A DNA stretch of 64,000 nt from Burkholderia seminalis DSM 23518 (GCF_902832885.1 NZ_CADFDK010000001.1:868001-932000); one strand, 5' to 3'; positions 26,021-36,632 are shown, counted from the first letter of the stretch. Program-made: numbers and translations. Notes: generated by a model not told the origin, from the letters alone.

Positions 26021-28231
26021 ATGCGGAATCCGGTCCGGCGCGGCCATCGCTCGCCTTTGGCAATTTTCGACTGGTTTTCCGGCCTGCCACGCGCGGCCGG
26101 CCCGGCGTCGCGCACGCCCGCCCGTGTGTTCGGCTGCGGTGCGCTGGCGCTCGCCCTGCTGTGCGCCGGCTGCGCGGAATCGGCTGCGCAGCGCGACAGC
26201 AACACGTCGATCGCGGCAACGAAGATCGAACGCACCAAAGCCGAACGCCTCGCGCACGAGCAGCAGATCGCGCGCACGGTGCCGTCGCTCGCATCGATCA
26301 GCCTCACCCAGCCGCGCCCGTTCACGCTGCGCGACTCGGGCCAGAACGGCGCGATGACGTTCCTGCGCGACGTCGATTTCCGCATCGTCAACAACCTCGG
26401 CTTCTTCATCCATCAGTTGTCAGCCACGCTCGTGCCGACGCAGGCCGGCGCGCCGATCGTGTTCGACGATCCGACGAGCTTCGAGATCGACGTGCACGAA
26501 GGCACGGTCACGCTCGACAACGCCAAGCTGACCGCCCTCTTCAACACCTACATCTTCGGCTACCGCAACGCGCCGCTGCGCAAGCTGGCCGTATCGGCCG
26601 GCGACGGCGTGATCCATCTGCAAGGCGAGATGCAGCGCGACGGCTGGGTGCCGTTCTCGCTGACCGGCACGCTCGCGATCCGCGACGGCAGCCAGCTCGT
26701 CTTCCACCCGACCGGCGTGCGCGTGTCGGGGATCAACGCGCAACCGGTCATGCGCGCGGCCAACGTGAAAATGGCCGACCTGCTGAAGGTCCAGACGCCG
26801 ATCGCGCAGCTTGCCGGCGACGATCTCGTGATGGCGGTCGACAAGCTGATGCCGCCGCCGCGCCTGAAGATCACCCTCACCGCACTGCGCGTGACGCCGG
26901 CCGGCCTCGACCTGACGCTCGACGACGGCACGCATGCCGGCTTCGCAATGCCCGCGAATGCGCCGCAACAGGCGATGTACATCCGCGGCGGCGACGTGAA
27001 GTTCATGCGCTCGATGCCGATGAACGCGGACATCCTGATCGGCCCGGTCGATCCGTCGAAGCGCGACCAGACGTTCGTGTTCGACCTGTATCACTATCGC
27101 GACCAGGTGTCGGCCGGCTATTTCAATTTCGACGAAAGCGGTGCGATGGCGATCCGGATGCCTTCGTACACGGGCCCGGCCAGCGGCGCGCTGCTCGGCA
27201 ACGCGACCGCGCGCCTGAACGACAGTTTCCTTGCCGCGCAGCAGACTGCGCTGCGCGACGTGCGCCAGCACTGGGAAGCCTATGCGCTCGCCGCGGACGC
27301 GGCGCGCCCGGGCATGCAGAAGGTCGCGATGCGGCGCACGTCGACCACGCCATTCAACGAACGGCACGTGTCGAACCGCAACCCGACGATCCATCTGCGC
27401 AACGTCGACTTCAATCTGTCCGGCGACATCGGCTTCCATGTCGAGGATCTCGACGTCGAACTCGTATCGAAGCGCCCCGGCGAGCCCGTCGATCTCGACG
27501 ATCCGAACCAGTACGACATCCGCATTCTCGGCGGCACGGTCGTCGAGTCGTGGAAGGCGATGTCGGCGCTGTTCAACAACTACCTGCTCGACTACTCGCC
27601 GCGTTCGCTGAACGACCTGCAATTGAGCGCGGACGGCCAGGACCTGCGTGTCCAGGGCGGCATCAAGCTGTGGAATCACGTGCCGGGCGTCTGGCTGCCG
27701 ACCGACATGAAAGGCTCGCTGACGGTGCTCGACGACCGGCACCTCGCGTTCAGGCCGACGCAGGTGTCGGTGCTCGGCATTCCGCAGGCGAAGCTCCTGC
27801 GCTCGCTCGGCATCGAGCTTGCGTCGCTGACGCCGCTGCAGCGGCGCGGCGCGGCGCTGCGCGGCGACACACTCGTGCTCGACCAGTACACCGTGTTCCC
27901 GCCGCCGGTGCTGAACGGCAAGCTCGGGCAAGCCACGGTCGAGCGCGACGGGCTGCGGCTCACGTTCCGGCGCGCGGCCGGCGCTCCGGCGCCGAAGCGG
28001 CCGCAGATCGATGCGCCGAGCTACATGTGGATGGAAGGCGGCGACATGAAGATGTTCAACGTGCTCGAACTGAACGTACGCGCGTTGATCCGCAATTCGG
28101 CCGAGGCCGGCCCGATGCGCTTCGACCTGTACGGTTATCGCAGCCAGGTCGCGCAGGGCTCGGTGCGGATGCTGCCGGACGGTACGCTGGTCGTCGACAT
28201 GGGCCGGAAGAATCCGCTCGCGTCGCGCTGA
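26021..28231 (+). CDS. Exported protein (probable lipoprotein) with an internal tandem duplication
   Basis: A 736-residue protein. A signal sequence ends in LLCAGC with Cys51 (position -3 is Cys, an unusual lipobox). The mature protein contains two copies of a ~270-residue unit, about 115-382 and 459-729. Each has FLRDVDF or HLRNVDF, then LGFF or IGFH, then DDP-x-x-(F/Y), a GTV segment, ALFN-(T/N)-Y, VFHPTGVRVSGI or AFRPTQVSVLGI, MPPPRL or FPPPVL, and finally GGD-x-K with FDLY-x-YR. I do not recognise the family. GGAGA lies before the ATG, and the gene is alone between two terminators or gaps. Confidence 0.85.
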   Translation: MRNPVRRGHRSPLAIFDWFSGLPRAAGPASRTPARVFGCGALALALLCAGCAESAAQRDSNTSIAATKIERTKAERLAHEQQIARTVPSLASISLTQPRPFTLRDSGQNGAMTFLRDVDFRIVNNLGFFIHQLSATLVPTQAGAPIVFDDPTSFEIDVHEGTVTLDNAKLTALFNTYIFGYRNAPLRKLAVSAGDGVIHLQGEMQRDGWVPFSLTGTLAIRDGSQLVFHPTGVRVSGINAQPVMRAANVKMADLLKVQTPIAQLAGDDLVMAVDKLMPPPRLKITLTALRVTPAGLDLTLDDGTHAGFAMPANAPQQAMYIRGGDVKFMRSMPMNADILIGPVDPSKRDQTFVFDLYHYRDQVSAGYFNFDESGAMAIRMPSYTGPASGALLGNATARLNDSFLAAQQTALRDVRQHWEAYALAADAARPGMQKVAMRRTSTTPFNERHVSNRNPTIHLRNVDFNLSGDIGFHVEDLDVELVSKRPGEPVDLDDPNQYDIRILGGTVVESWKAMSALFNNYLLDYSPRSLNDLQLSADGQDLRVQGGIKLWNHVPGVWLPTDMKGSLTVLDDRHLAFRPTQVSVLGIPQAKLLRSLGIELASLTPLQRRGAALRGDTLVLDQYTVFPPPVLNGKLGQATVERDGLRLTFRRAAGAPAPKRPQIDAPSYMWMEGGDMKMFNVLELNVRALIRNSAEAGPMRFDLYGYRSQVAQGSVRMLPDGTLVVDMGRKNPLASR

Positions 28232-28252
28232 TGCGCGTATGCGGCACCGATG

Positions 28253-28289
28253 AAAAAAGCCCGGTTGGCGTATCGCCAACCGGGCTTTT
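28253..28289. terminator. Bidirectional terminator between the duplicated lipoprotein gene and merR
   Basis: Stem AAAAGCCCGGTTGGCG/CGCCAACCGGGCTTTT with a TAT loop. T-tracts are present on both strands, so it serves both converging transcripts. Confidence 0.92.
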
Positions 28290-28315
28290 CCCTCGATCTC
28301 GTTCGCGCGTCGCGC

Positions 28316-28729
28316 TCAGTCGTGCTTCAGTCCGTCGATCACGTCGAGCAGCGCCTGCCGCAGCGCGATGACGTCGACCGTTACGCCCGGCTTGCCCGAT
28401 GCGCGCGCATCGGCGGCCTGCAGCTCGGGTTCGACCGGTTCCGCCGCGCCCCGCGGGCTACCCGGCGAATCGAGCCGGTTGCGCGCACCGTTGATCGTGA
28501 ATCCCTGCTCGTACAGCAACTCGCGAATCCGCCGGATCAGCAGCACTTCGTGATGCTGGTAATACCGACGATTGCCGCGCCGCTTCACCGGCCGCAGCTG
28601 GGTGAATTCCTGTTCCCAATAACGCAGCACATGCGGCTTGACCCCGCACAGTTCGCTGACTTCACCGATCGTGAAGTAGCGCTTCGCGGGAATCGGAGGC
28701 AAAACGACTTTCTCAACCGTGGTGGTCAT
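28316..28729 (-). CDS. MerR-family transcriptional regulator downstream of ihfA
   Basis: A 137-residue protein with an N-terminal MerR winged helix (YFTIGEVSELCGVKPHVLRYWEQEF, then RRYYQHHEVLLIRRIRELLYEQGFTI). It lacks the Cys residues of metal-sensing MerR proteins. The C-terminal ~50 residues are short and variable. This gene follows ihfA by 60 bp in the same operon, a common beta-proteobacterial order. Its ligand and targets are unknown. Confidence 0.9.
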   Translation of the reverse strand: MTTTVEKVVLPPIPAKRYFTIGEVSELCGVKPHVLRYWEQEFTQLRPVKRRGNRRYYQHHEVLLIRRIRELLYEQGFTINGARNRLDSPGSPRGAAEPVEPELQAADARASGKPGVTVDVIALRQALLDVIDGLKHD

Positions 28730-28789
28730 CGTCGGTTAACCGTCGGTAAGGGTGCGCGGCGGCCGCGCGGAGACTGCTGCGTGCGGCGC

Positions 28790-29185
28790 TTACTCCGCGC
28801 CGTTTTCGACCAGCGCCTTCAGCTTCTGGCTCGCGTGGAAGGTTACCACCCGGCGCGCCGCGATCGGAATCGCCTCGCCCGTCTTCGGATTGCGGCCCGG
28901 ACGCTGCGGCTTGTCGCGCAACTGGAAATTGCCGAATCCCGACAGCTTGACGCTTTCGCCGTTTTCGAGCGCGTCGCGGATCACCTCGAAAAACGCCTCG
29001 ACCATGTCCTTCGCTTCACGCTTGTTCAGCCCGACGCTGTCGAACAGCAGCTCCGCCAGCTCCGCCTTCGTCAGCGTGGGCGTCTCGGGGGACGCCGGCG
29101 CCGAGGCGTCGCGGTTCATGGCGCTGCGTTGCGCCGTCAGGAGGGCTTCGAATTCACTCGAGGTCATGTCGTTCATATCTGCCAT
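28790..29185 (-). CDS. ihfA: Integration host factor subunit alpha
   Basis: DNA-bending HU/IHF-family protein. The core (about 37-131) has [32 protein letters not shown], the [10 protein letters not shown] motif, and the beta-arm [14 protein letters not shown]. The first ~35 residues ([20 protein letters not shown]...) extend beyond the E. coli protein (99 residues); internal ATGs could be the true start. It follows pheT, as in many proteobacteria. Confidence 0.94.
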   Translation of the reverse strand: MADMNDMTSSEFEALLTAQRSAMNRDASAPASPETPTLTKAELAELLFDSVGLNKREAKDMVEAFFEVIRDALENGESVKLSGFGNFQLRDKPQRPGRNPKTGEAIPIAARRVVTFHASQKLKALVENGAE

Positions 29186-29248
29186 ACAGCGCGTTGAATC
29201 AAAACTTACGATGGAAAAGAGCCGCCCGCGAACGGGCGGGCCCTCTCC

Positions 29249-31678
29249 TTAGCCGCGCAGGCGCGCACCGGCGCGAGCCATCCGCTCGACCAGCGTCTGG
29301 ATCGCCTGGTCGACGACCTCGTCCTGTAGCGTGCCAGCCGCGTCCTGCAGCGTCACGCGGAAGGCAAGGCTCTTCTCGTGCGCGGCAAGGCCACCGGAAG
29401 TATTTGATTTTGCACGAAATTCGTCGAAGAGTACAACCTTCTGAACGAATCGGCAGGCCTCTTCGGCAAGTGCCTTCTTCATTTCGTCGAAAAGTGCCTG
29501 AACCTCGACCGCCTGATCGACGACAACGGCGATATCGCGTCGTACCGGCGGGAATTTCGACACCTCGGTCGGCGCCGGCAGCGCACGCGCAATCAGCGCG
29601 TCCGCGTCGATCTCGAACATCACCGGCGCGTGCGGCAACTCGTACTTCTGCATCAGGCGCGGGTGCAGCTCGCCGATCCAGCCGACCGCACGGCCATCGA
29701 CTTCGATGCGCGCGCTGCGGCCCGGGTGGAGGGCCGGATGCTCGGCCTTCACGAAGCGCCCGGCCGACGGCGCCAGCAGCGCCTCGAGATCGCCCTTCAC
29801 GTCGAAGAAATCGACCGCGCGGGTGGCGACGCCCCACTGCTCGTCGACAGCCGGACCGTATGCCAGCGCGCCGACACGCTTCGGCTGCGCATGGCCCTCG
29901 ACCGCCAGTTCGCCGGCCTTCACCGACGGATCGGCGAGGAACACGCGGCCCGACTCGAACACGCGCACGCGATCGGCGCGACGGTTGAGGTTGTGGCGCA
30001 GCACGGCGACCAGGCTGCCGAACAGCGTCGTGCGCATCACCGAAAGCTGGCTCGCGATCGGGTTCAGCAGCTTGATCGGGTTGTCGTTGCCGGCGAAATC
30101 GTGCTCCCACTCCGCATCGACGAAGCTGAAGTTGACGGTTTCCGCGTAGTCGCGCGCAGCGAGCGCGTGACGGATGTCGTGGATCGAGCGCCGCGTCTCG
30201 TTGGTCGCGCGCATTTCGCTCGTCGCGACCGGCGGGCGCGCCGGAATCTTTTCGAAACCGTAGATGCGCGCCACTTCCTCGATCAGGTCTTCCTCGATCT
30301 CGATGTCGAAGCGGTGCGACGGCGGCGTGACGAGGAACGCGTCGTCTTCACGCTCGAACGACAGGCCGAGGCGCGTGAAGATGCTGGCGATCTCGTCGGC
30401 GCCGATCTTCACGCCGATGATGCGGTTCGCACGCGACACGCGCATCTTCACCGGTGCGCGCTGCGGCAGGTTCACCGACTGATCGTCGACCGGGCCCGCC
30501 TTGCCGCCGCAGATCTCGAGAATCAGCTGCGTGATGCGCTCGACGTGCTCGACGGTCGTCGCGTAATCGACGCCGCGCTCGAAGCGATGCGCCGCATCGG
30601 TCGAGAAGTTGTACTTGCGCGCACGGCCGCGGATGCTGTCCGGCCACCAGAACGCGGCTTCGAGATAGATGTTGGTCGTGTCGAGCGTGACGGCCGTGCT
30701 GTCGCCGCCCATGATGCCGGCCAGGCTTTCGACCTGGGCGGCATCCGAAATCACACCGACCGTTTCGTCGAGTTCGACGGTATTGCCGTTGAGCAGCTTC
30801 AGCGATTCGCCGCGCTTGCCCCAGCGCACCTCGATGCCGCCGTGGATCTTGTCGAGATCGAACACGTGCGACGGGCGGCCGAGTTCGAACATCACGTAGT
30901 TCGAGATGTCGACGAGCGCGGACACGCTGCGCTGGCCCGAGCGCTCGAGACGCTCGACCATCCATTGCGGCGTCTTCGCGCGCGCGTTCACGCCGCGGAT
31001 CACGCGACCCGAGAAGCGGCCGCACAGATCGGGCGCGGCGATGCGCACCGGCAGCGTCTCGTCGAGCTCGACGCGCACCGGACGGATGTCGACCGGCGTC
31101 AGCGGCGCGCCGGTGATCGCGGCCGTCTCGCGCGCGATACCGAACACGGACAGGCAGTCGGCCTTGTTCGGCGTCAGCTTGATTTCGAAGATCGTGTCGT
31201 CGAGATTGAGCGTCTCGCGGATATCCTGGCCGACCGGCGTATCTTCCGGCAGGACCAGCAGGCCGCTGTGGTCCTCGGACAGCTTCAGCTCGCGTGCCGA
31301 GCACAGCATCCCCTGGCTCTCCACGCCGCGCAGCTTCGACAGCTTGATCGCGAACGGCTTGCCGCCCTCTTCCGCCGGCGGCAGTTCGGCGCCGACCAAT
31401 GCAACCGGCACCTTGATGCCGGGCGCGACGTTCGGCGCGCCGCAGACGATGTTCAGCGTCGCGCCGGTGCCGGCGTCGACCTGGCAGACATTGAGCTTGT
31501 CCGCATCCGGATGCTTGACGACTTCGAGCACGCGGCCGACGACGATCTTCGACGTCGGCGGCGCAGCCTTGCTCAGCGATTCGACTTCGAGCCCCGCCAT
31601 CGTCAGCGCGTGCGACAGTTCGTCGGTCGTCAGCTGCGGGTCGACAAAGGTTCTCAACCAGGATTCAGGGAATTGCAT
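29249..31678 (-). CDS. pheT: Phenylalanyl-tRNA synthetase beta subunit
   Basis: An 809-residue subunit of the alpha2-beta2 enzyme that charges tRNA-Phe. It has the N-terminal B1/tRNA-binding OB domain ([14 protein letters not shown], then [16 protein letters not shown]), the B3/B4 editing domain, the B5 domain ([17 protein letters not shown]), the inactive synthetase-like core, and the C-terminal FDX-ACB anticodon-binding domain ([14 protein letters not shown]). It lies 96 bp after pheS. Length is typical. Confidence 0.98.
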   Translation of the reverse strand: MQFPESWLRTFVDPQLTTDELSHALTMAGLEVESLSKAAPPTSKIVVGRVLEVVKHPDADKLNVCQVDAGTGATLNIVCGAPNVAPGIKVPVALVGAELPPAEEGGKPFAIKLSKLRGVESQGMLCSARELKLSEDHSGLLVLPEDTPVGQDIRETLNLDDTIFEIKLTPNKADCLSVFGIARETAAITGAPLTPVDIRPVRVELDETLPVRIAAPDLCGRFSGRVIRGVNARAKTPQWMVERLERSGQRSVSALVDISNYVMFELGRPSHVFDLDKIHGGIEVRWGKRGESLKLLNGNTVELDETVGVISDAAQVESLAGIMGGDSTAVTLDTTNIYLEAAFWWPDSIRGRARKYNFSTDAAHRFERGVDYATTVEHVERITQLILEICGGKAGPVDDQSVNLPQRAPVKMRVSRANRIIGVKIGADEIASIFTRLGLSFEREDDAFLVTPPSHRFDIEIEEDLIEEVARIYGFEKIPARPPVATSEMRATNETRRSIHDIRHALAARDYAETVNFSFVDAEWEHDFAGNDNPIKLLNPIASQLSVMRTTLFGSLVAVLRHNLNRRADRVRVFESGRVFLADPSVKAGELAVEGHAQPKRVGALAYGPAVDEQWGVATRAVDFFDVKGDLEALLAPSAGRFVKAEHPALHPGRSARIEVDGRAVGWIGELHPRLMQKYELPHAPVMFEIDADALIARALPAPTEVSKFPPVRRDIAVVVDQAVEVQALFDEMKKALAEEACRFVQKVVLFDEFRAKSNTSGGLAAHEKSLAFRVTLQDAAGTLQDEVVDQAIQTLVERMARAGARLRG

Positions 31679-31774
31679 GGATGTCTACGTTCGAAACAGG
31701 TTAGATCGACGCCCGGGCCCCGTCGGATCGTCCGTCGGGGCGTGCGCGGGCACAGGTCGGCGCGGCGGGCGGCG

Positions 31775-32788
31775 TTATGCGAACTGGCGCAGGAAACGCA
31801 GGTCGTTCTCGAAGAACAGCCGCAGATCCTGGACGCCGTAGCGCAGCATCGTCAGGCGCTCGAGGCCGCTGCCGAACGCGAAGCCGATGTAGCGCTCGGG
31901 ATCGAGGCCCATGTTGCGAATCACGGTCGGATGCACTTGCCCCGAACCGGAAATCTCGAGCCACTTGCCGGCGTTCTTGCCTTGCTCGAACATCATGTCG
32001 ATCTCGGCCGACGGTTCCGTGAACGGGAAATACGATGGACGGAAGCGCACGAGGATGTCGTCGCGCTCGAAGAATTTTTTCAGGAAGTCGGTATAGACGC
32101 CCTTGAGGTCGGCAAAGCTGATGTTTTCGTCGATCCACAGCCCCTCGACCTGATTGAACATCGGCGAGTGGGTCGCATCGCTGTCGACGCGATACGTGCG
32201 GCCCGGCGCGATCACCTTGATCGGCGGACGGTTCATGCGCGCATAACGCACCTGCATCGGGCTCGTGTGCGTGCGCAGCAGCAACTGGCGGCCGTCGGCA
32301 TCCTTGCCTTCGACGTAGAAGGTGTCCTGCATCGAACGCGCCGGATGGTTCTCCGGGCTGTTCAGCGACGTGAAGTTGTACCAGTCGGTCTCGATTTCGG
32401 GGCCGTCGGCCACATCGAAACCGATCGAGCCGAAAATCCGTTCGACCCGCTCCCACGTGCGCATCACGGGGTGCAGGCTGCCGGCACCGGCGCCGCGGCC
32501 GGGCAGCGTCACGTCGATCGCTTCGGCAGTGAGGCGCTGATTCAGCAGCGCGTCGGCCAGTGCCTGGCGACGGGCGGTCAGCGCGGCTTCAACCTGCTGC
32601 TTCGCGACGTTGATGCGTGCGCCTTCGGTCTTGCGTGCTTCGGGATCGAGCTTGCCGAGGCCCTTCAGCAACTCGGTCAGCGCACCCGACTTGCCGAGAA
32701 ATCGTGCTTTCTCGTTTTCGAGCGTGGTGATGTCGGCAGCCTGTTCGAAGGACTGCTGCGCGTCGGCGACAATCTGGTCCAGATCCAT
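31775..32788 (-). CDS. pheS: Phenylalanyl-tRNA synthetase alpha subunit
   Basis: A 337-residue catalytic subunit. The ATG at 32788 (MDLDQIV) is chosen because the longer frame up to 32911 would include the terminator hairpin upstream. Class II motifs are present: [19 protein letters not shown], motif 2 around [12 protein letters not shown], and [18 protein letters not shown]-type motif 3 (here [13 protein letters not shown]). The coiled-coil N-terminal arm (1-85) binds tRNA. A hairpin with a T-tract precedes the gene. Confidence 0.97.
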   Translation of the reverse strand: MDLDQIVADAQQSFEQAADITTLENEKARFLGKSGALTELLKGLGKLDPEARKTEGARINVAKQQVEAALTARRQALADALLNQRLTAEAIDVTLPGRGAGAGSLHPVMRTWERVERIFGSIGFDVADGPEIETDWYNFTSLNSPENHPARSMQDTFYVEGKDADGRQLLLRTHTSPMQVRYARMNRPPIKVIAPGRTYRVDSDATHSPMFNQVEGLWIDENISFADLKGVYTDFLKKFFERDDILVRFRPSYFPFTEPSAEIDMMFEQGKNAGKWLEISGSGQVHPTVIRNMGLDPERYIGFAFGSGLERLTMLRYGVQDLRLFFENDLRFLRQFA

Positions 32789-32845
32789 AGATCCCATCAT
32801 TTCCAACGTCATTCGGTCTTGGCGAGCGAAACTGCCCCACCAAAC

Positions 32846-32869
32846 AAAAAAGGGGCTCGGAAGAGCCCC
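32846..32869 (-). terminator. Terminator/attenuator between rplT and pheS
   Basis: Stem GGGGCTC/GAGCCCC with a GGAA loop (32852-32869), followed on the minus strand by TTTTTTG. It ends most thrS-infC-rpmI-rplT transcripts and would set the level of readthrough into pheST. I saw no phenylalanine-rich leader peptide in the 150-bp spacer. Confidence 0.82.
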
Positions 32870-32937
32870 GTTTTCGCTGCAGCGGCCGAAACTACCGGAA
32901 CATCGCTGCAACTAACCACGCAGTGCTAATTTCGCAA

Positions 32938-33297
32938 TTAGGCTGCAACGGCGGCTTTCACCTGCTTGACGATCGCAGCAAAAGCAGCCTTGTCGAACAC
33001 CGCCATGTCAGCCAGCACCTTACGGTCGAGTTCGATCGACGCCTTCTTCAGGCCGTTGATGAACACGCTGTAGGTCATGTCGTGCTGACGAACTGCCGCG
33101 TTGATACGCGTGATCCACAGTGCGCGGAACACACGCTTCTTGTTGCGGCGATCGCGGTACGCGTACTGACCAGCGCGCATCACCGCCTGCTTGGCGATGC
33201 GGTAGACGTTATTGCGGCGGCCGCGATAACCCTTGGCCAGGTTGATGATCTTCTTGTGGCGGGCCCGTGCGGTTACCCCACGTTTGACTCGAGGCAT
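32938..33297 (-). CDS. rplT: Ribosomal protein L20
   Basis: A 119-residue large-subunit protein that binds 23S rRNA early in assembly and, in E. coli, represses its own operon. It has the basic N-terminal helix ([17 protein letters not shown]) and the [17 protein letters not shown] signature. It follows rpmI by 30 bp. Confidence 0.99.
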
Positions 33298-33327
33298 GTT
33301 TCTCTCCTTAGAGTATCAGTTGAGGGG

Positions 33328-33525
33328 TTACGCGAACGGCAGCATTGCGCGGACGGAGTTCAGATCGGAATCATGAACTGCCGTTGCGCCGCGCAGGTGA
33401 CGCTTGTTCTTCGTGGTTTTCTTGGTCAGGATGTGGCGCTTGAAGGCTTGACCGCGCTTGACGGTACCGCCCGGACGCACCACGAAGCGCTTTGCAGCGC
33501 TCTTCTTGGTCTTCATCTTAGGCAT
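33328..33525 (-). CDS. rpmI: Ribosomal protein L35
   Basis: A 65-residue basic protein. The start [14 protein letters not shown] at 33525 is chosen over a frame starting three codons earlier. The family text [17 protein letters not shown] is present. It lies between infC and rplT in the standard order. Confidence 0.98.
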
Positions 33526-33715
33526 GACGAACAACTCCAGTTTATTAGATGGCGATGGGTGTGCGGTTGGCTTGCGCCCTTGACCCGCCCTTCGAAACCC
33601 AGTCCACTTGTGTACGGCGGACCGCTTGCGCAGCCACCGTCATTGTTGGCGCGCCGCCCTGACCGGGCCACGCGCCGAACCACTGCCGAACTCGCGCGCA
33701 ACGCGCGCGGGCCCG

Positions 33716-34240
33716 TTACTTCTTTTTCTTCGGCGAGAGCACCATGATCATCTGGCGCCCTTCCATCTTCGGCATCTGCTCGACCTGACCGACTTCCTCG
33801 AGATCCGTGCGCAGACGCTCAAGCATCCGCATACCGATTTCCTGGTGAGCCATTTCACGGCCGCGGAAACGCAACGTGATCTTCGTCTTGTCGCCCTCTT
33901 CGAGGAAGCGCACGAGATTGCGGAGCTTGACGTTGTAGTCACCGTCATCGGTACCCGGGCGGAACTTGACTTCCTTGACCTGGATGACCTTCTGCTTGAG
34001 CTTCGCCTCGTGCTGCTTCTTCGATTCCTGGTACTTGAACTTGCCGTAATCCATCAGACGGCAAACCGGGGGAACCGCTTGCGGCGCGATTTCCACCAGG
34101 TCAACATCCAGTTCTTCCGATTTACGGAAAGCATCAGCGAGTTTTACGATACCGAGCGGTTCGTTCTCGATCCCGACCAGACGCACTTCCGGCGCAGTGA
34201 TTTCACCGTTGATGCGGTGCGACGACTTATCAGTAGCGAT
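33716..34240 (-). CDS. infC: Translation initiation factor IF-3, with a non-standard ATC start codon
   Basis: Binds the 30S subunit, blocks 50S joining and proofreads the initiator tRNA. The 174-residue protein begins at ATC (34238-34240 on the plus strand as GAT), eight bases after AGAGG, giving [14 protein letters not shown], which matches the conserved IF-3 N-terminus. Starting at the internal GTG (34186) would cut off 18 conserved residues. Rare start codons such as AUU/AUC in infC allow IF-3 to repress its own translation. The C-terminus ends in LSPKKKK. Confidence 0.96.
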   Translation of the reverse strand: MATDKSSHRINGEITAPEVRLVGIENEPLGIVKLADAFRKSEELDVDLVEIAPQAVPPVCRLMDYGKFKYQESKKQHEAKLKQKVIQVKEVKFRPGTDDGDYNVKLRNLVRFLEEGDKTKITLRFRGREMAHQEIGMRMLERLRTDLEEVGQVEQMPKMEGRQMIMVLSPKKKK

Positions 34241-34289
34241 GTTACGTTTCCTCTAAAAATTAAAAAAACGAGCCGCGCTGCCAGGGCGG

Positions 34290-36197
34290 TTACTTGAACG
34301 AGCGCAGGTCTTCCTGCAGACGCTCAACGAAGGCTTCGACCGGCATTACGCCAAGATCGACGCCGCCACGGGCACGCACGGCTACCGTTTGCGCATCACG
34401 CTCCTTATCGCCCACGACGAGGAGATAAGGCACCTTTTCCAGCGTGTGCTCGCGTATTTTATAGCTAATCTTCTCGTTGCGCAAATCGGCCGCCACTCTA
34501 ACCCCTTGTTTTTGCAACGTTTGGGCCAGGGACTGCGCATATTCGGCCTGACTTTCGGCAATATTGAGCACAATTGCCTGGAACGGCGCGAGCCAAACCG
34601 GCATTGCACCAGCATGGTGCTCGATCAAAATGCCCAGGAAACGCTCCATCGACCCGACGATCGCGCGGTGCAGCATCACCGGCCGGCGGCGGCTGTTGTC
34701 TTCCGCCACGTACTCGGCGCCGAGGCGCTCCGGCAGCACCATGTCGAGCTGCAGCGTGCCGCACTGCCACGAGCGGCCGAGCGCGTCCTTGATGTGGTAC
34801 TCGATCTTCGGGCCGTAGAACGCGCCTTCGCCCGGCAATTCTTCCCACGTGAGGCCGCAGGCCGTCAGCGCGTCGCGCAGGCCCTGCTCGGCGCGATCCC
34901 ACGTCTCGTCCGTGCCCGCGCGCTGATCGGGACGCAGCGACAGCTTGATGTCGATGTGCTCGAAACCGAAGTCCTTGTACACGCTCATGGCCAGCGTGTT
35001 GAAGGCGATCGATTCCGAAATGAACTGGTCTTCCGTACAGAAGATGTGCGCATCGTCCTGCACGAAGCCGCGCACGCGCATCAGGCCGTGCAGCGCGCCC
35101 GATGCCTCGTTGCGGTGGCACGAACCGAATTCCGCGTAACGCAGCGGCAGGTCGCGGTACGAGCGCAGGCCGTGCTTGAACACCTGGACGTGGCCCGGGC
35201 AGTTCATCGGCTTGATCGCGTAGTCGCGCTTCTCCGACTCCGTCGTGAACATGTTCTCGCGGTAGTTCTGCCAGTGGCCCGACGCCTCCCACAGCGAGCG
35301 GTCCATGATCATCGGCGTCTTGATCTCGAGATAGCCGGCGTCGTTCACGCGGCGGCGCATGTACTGCTCGACCTGCTGCCACAGCGCCCAGCCCTTCGGA
35401 TGCCAGAACACCATGCCCGGCGACTCTTCCTGCATGTGGAACAGGTCGAGCTGCTTGCCCAGCTTGCGGTGATCGCGCTTTTCCGCTTCCTCGAGCATGT
35501 GCAGGTACTGGTCCTGATCTTCCTTCTTCGTCCAGGCCGTACCGTAGATGCGCTGCAGCTGCTCGTTCTTCGAATCGCCGCGCCAGTACGCGCCCGCGAC
35601 CTTCATCAGCTTGAAGACCTTCATCTTGCCGGTGGACGGCACGTGCGGGCCGCGGCACAGATCGGTGAAGCCGCCGTGCGAGTACAGCTTGATTTCGTCG
35701 CTTTGCGGAATCGACTCGATGATCTCGGCCTTGTACTTCTCGCCGATGCTGCGGAAGTAACCGGCCGCCTCGTCGCGCGACACGACGCGGCGCGTCACCG
35801 GCTCGTCCTTCTTCGCGAGCTCCTGCATGCGCTTTTCGATCTTTTCCAGATCTTCCGGCGTGAACGGCCGGTTGTACGAGAAGTCGTAATAGAAGCCGTT
35901 GTCGATCACCGGGCCGATCGTCACCTGCGCGTCCGGATACAGATCCTTCACCGCATACGCGAGCAAGTGCGCGGTCGAGTGACGGATGATGTCGAGACCG
36001 TCGGCATCCTTGTCCGTGATGATCGCGAGCGACGCGTCGCGGTCGATCACCGTGGACGTATCAACGAGCTCGCCATCGAGCTTGCCGCCAAGCGCAGCCT
36101 TCGCAAGACCGGGACCGATCGAGGCCGCGACCTCGGCAACTGTCACCGGATGCTCGTATTGTCGAACTGAGCCGTCAGGCAAGCGTATCGAAACCAT
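34290..36197 (-). CDS. thrS: Threonyl-tRNA synthetase
   Basis: A 635-residue class II synthetase with N-terminal TGS domain ([19 protein letters not shown]), the editing domain with [16 protein letters not shown], and catalytic motifs including [22 protein letters not shown] and RMRVRGF-like motif 2 ([16 protein letters not shown]). The anticodon-binding domain is at the C-terminus. It is the first protein gene of the thrS-infC-rpmI-rplT-pheST-ihfA-merR cluster. A large terminator-like hairpin lies in the leader. Confidence 0.98.
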   Translation of the reverse strand: MVSIRLPDGSVRQYEHPVTVAEVAASIGPGLAKAALGGKLDGELVDTSTVIDRDASLAIITDKDADGLDIIRHSTAHLLAYAVKDLYPDAQVTIGPVIDNGFYYDFSYNRPFTPEDLEKIEKRMQELAKKDEPVTRRVVSRDEAAGYFRSIGEKYKAEIIESIPQSDEIKLYSHGGFTDLCRGPHVPSTGKMKVFKLMKVAGAYWRGDSKNEQLQRIYGTAWTKKEDQDQYLHMLEEAEKRDHRKLGKQLDLFHMQEESPGMVFWHPKGWALWQQVEQYMRRRVNDAGYLEIKTPMIMDRSLWEASGHWQNYRENMFTTESEKRDYAIKPMNCPGHVQVFKHGLRSYRDLPLRYAEFGSCHRNEASGALHGLMRVRGFVQDDAHIFCTEDQFISESIAFNTLAMSVYKDFGFEHIDIKLSLRPDQRAGTDETWDRAEQGLRDALTACGLTWEELPGEGAFYGPKIEYHIKDALGRSWQCGTLQLDMVLPERLGAEYVAEDNSRRRPVMLHRAIVGSMERFLGILIEHHAGAMPVWLAPFQAIVLNIAESQAEYAQSLAQTLQKQGVRVAADLRNEKISYKIREHTLEKVPYLLVVGDKERDAQTVAVRARGGVDLGVMPVEAFVERLQEDLRSFK

Positions 36198-36274
36198 GGC
36201 AATCTCCGTGATGCCGACAGTGGGCGGCAGACCAGGAACGCGAGATCAGAAATCACGCGTGAAAATTTCGCGAC

Positions 36275-36309
36275 AAAAAAAATGCGGCCCCGCTTTCGAG
36301 GGGCCGCAT
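36275..36309 (-). terminator. Terminator between tRNA-Val and thrS
   Basis: A perfect 10-bp stem ATGCGGCCCC/GGGGCCGCAT (36282-36291 with 36300-36309), with an 8-nt loop, followed on the minus strand by eight T residues. It lies about 160 nt past tRNA-Val and 78 nt before the thrS ATG. It may end the tRNA transcript or act as a leader attenuator for thrS. I saw no separate strong thrS promoter. Confidence 0.85.
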
Positions 36310-36469
36310 TCGATACTTCACTCAAACTGAAAGGGCGAAAACGTTCCTCGACTAGCGTCGCTCCGAAGTCGTTTCGGTCAACGTTCGCGGTGTCATAACC
36401 GTATTCGCCTTGTTCGCGTTGAGTTCTTTACTGCATCGAACGCCCGGAGACCAGGCATTCTCAATTCGT

Positions 36470-36546
36470 TGGTAGGCTCGATTGGACTCGAACCAACGAC
36501 CCCCACCATGTCAAGGTGGTGCTCTAACCAGCTGAGCTACGAGCCT
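36470..36546 (-). tRNA. tRNA-Val (anticodon GAC)
   Basis: A 77-nt cloverleaf. Acceptor stem AGGCTCG/CGAGCCT, discriminator A and encoded CCA. The anticodon stem CCACC/GGTGG encloses TTGACAT, giving anticodon GAC. The T-loop is TTCGAGT. The spacer 36310-36469 to the downstream terminator holds no other gene that I can see. Confidence 0.97.
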
Positions 36547-36558
36547 AGAGAAGCTAAG

Positions 36559-36587
36559 ATTATATGGAGCGGCTACCGGCTTGGCAA
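36559..36587 (-). promoter_or_regulatory. Promoter of tRNA-Val (and perhaps thrS)
   Basis: Minus strand TTGCCA (36582-36587), 17-bp spacer, perfect TATAAT (36559-36564). Transcription should start a few bases before the tRNA. Confidence 0.85.
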
Positions 36588-36632
36588 GTGTTTTATGCAG
36601 TCGCAGCAAAACAACCGTGTTTCAACCCCACA

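Noticed and set aside
29630-32929. Plus-strand open frame of about 1100 codons opposite pheS-pheT
   Set aside because: Shadow of the synthetase genes; no signal or family.
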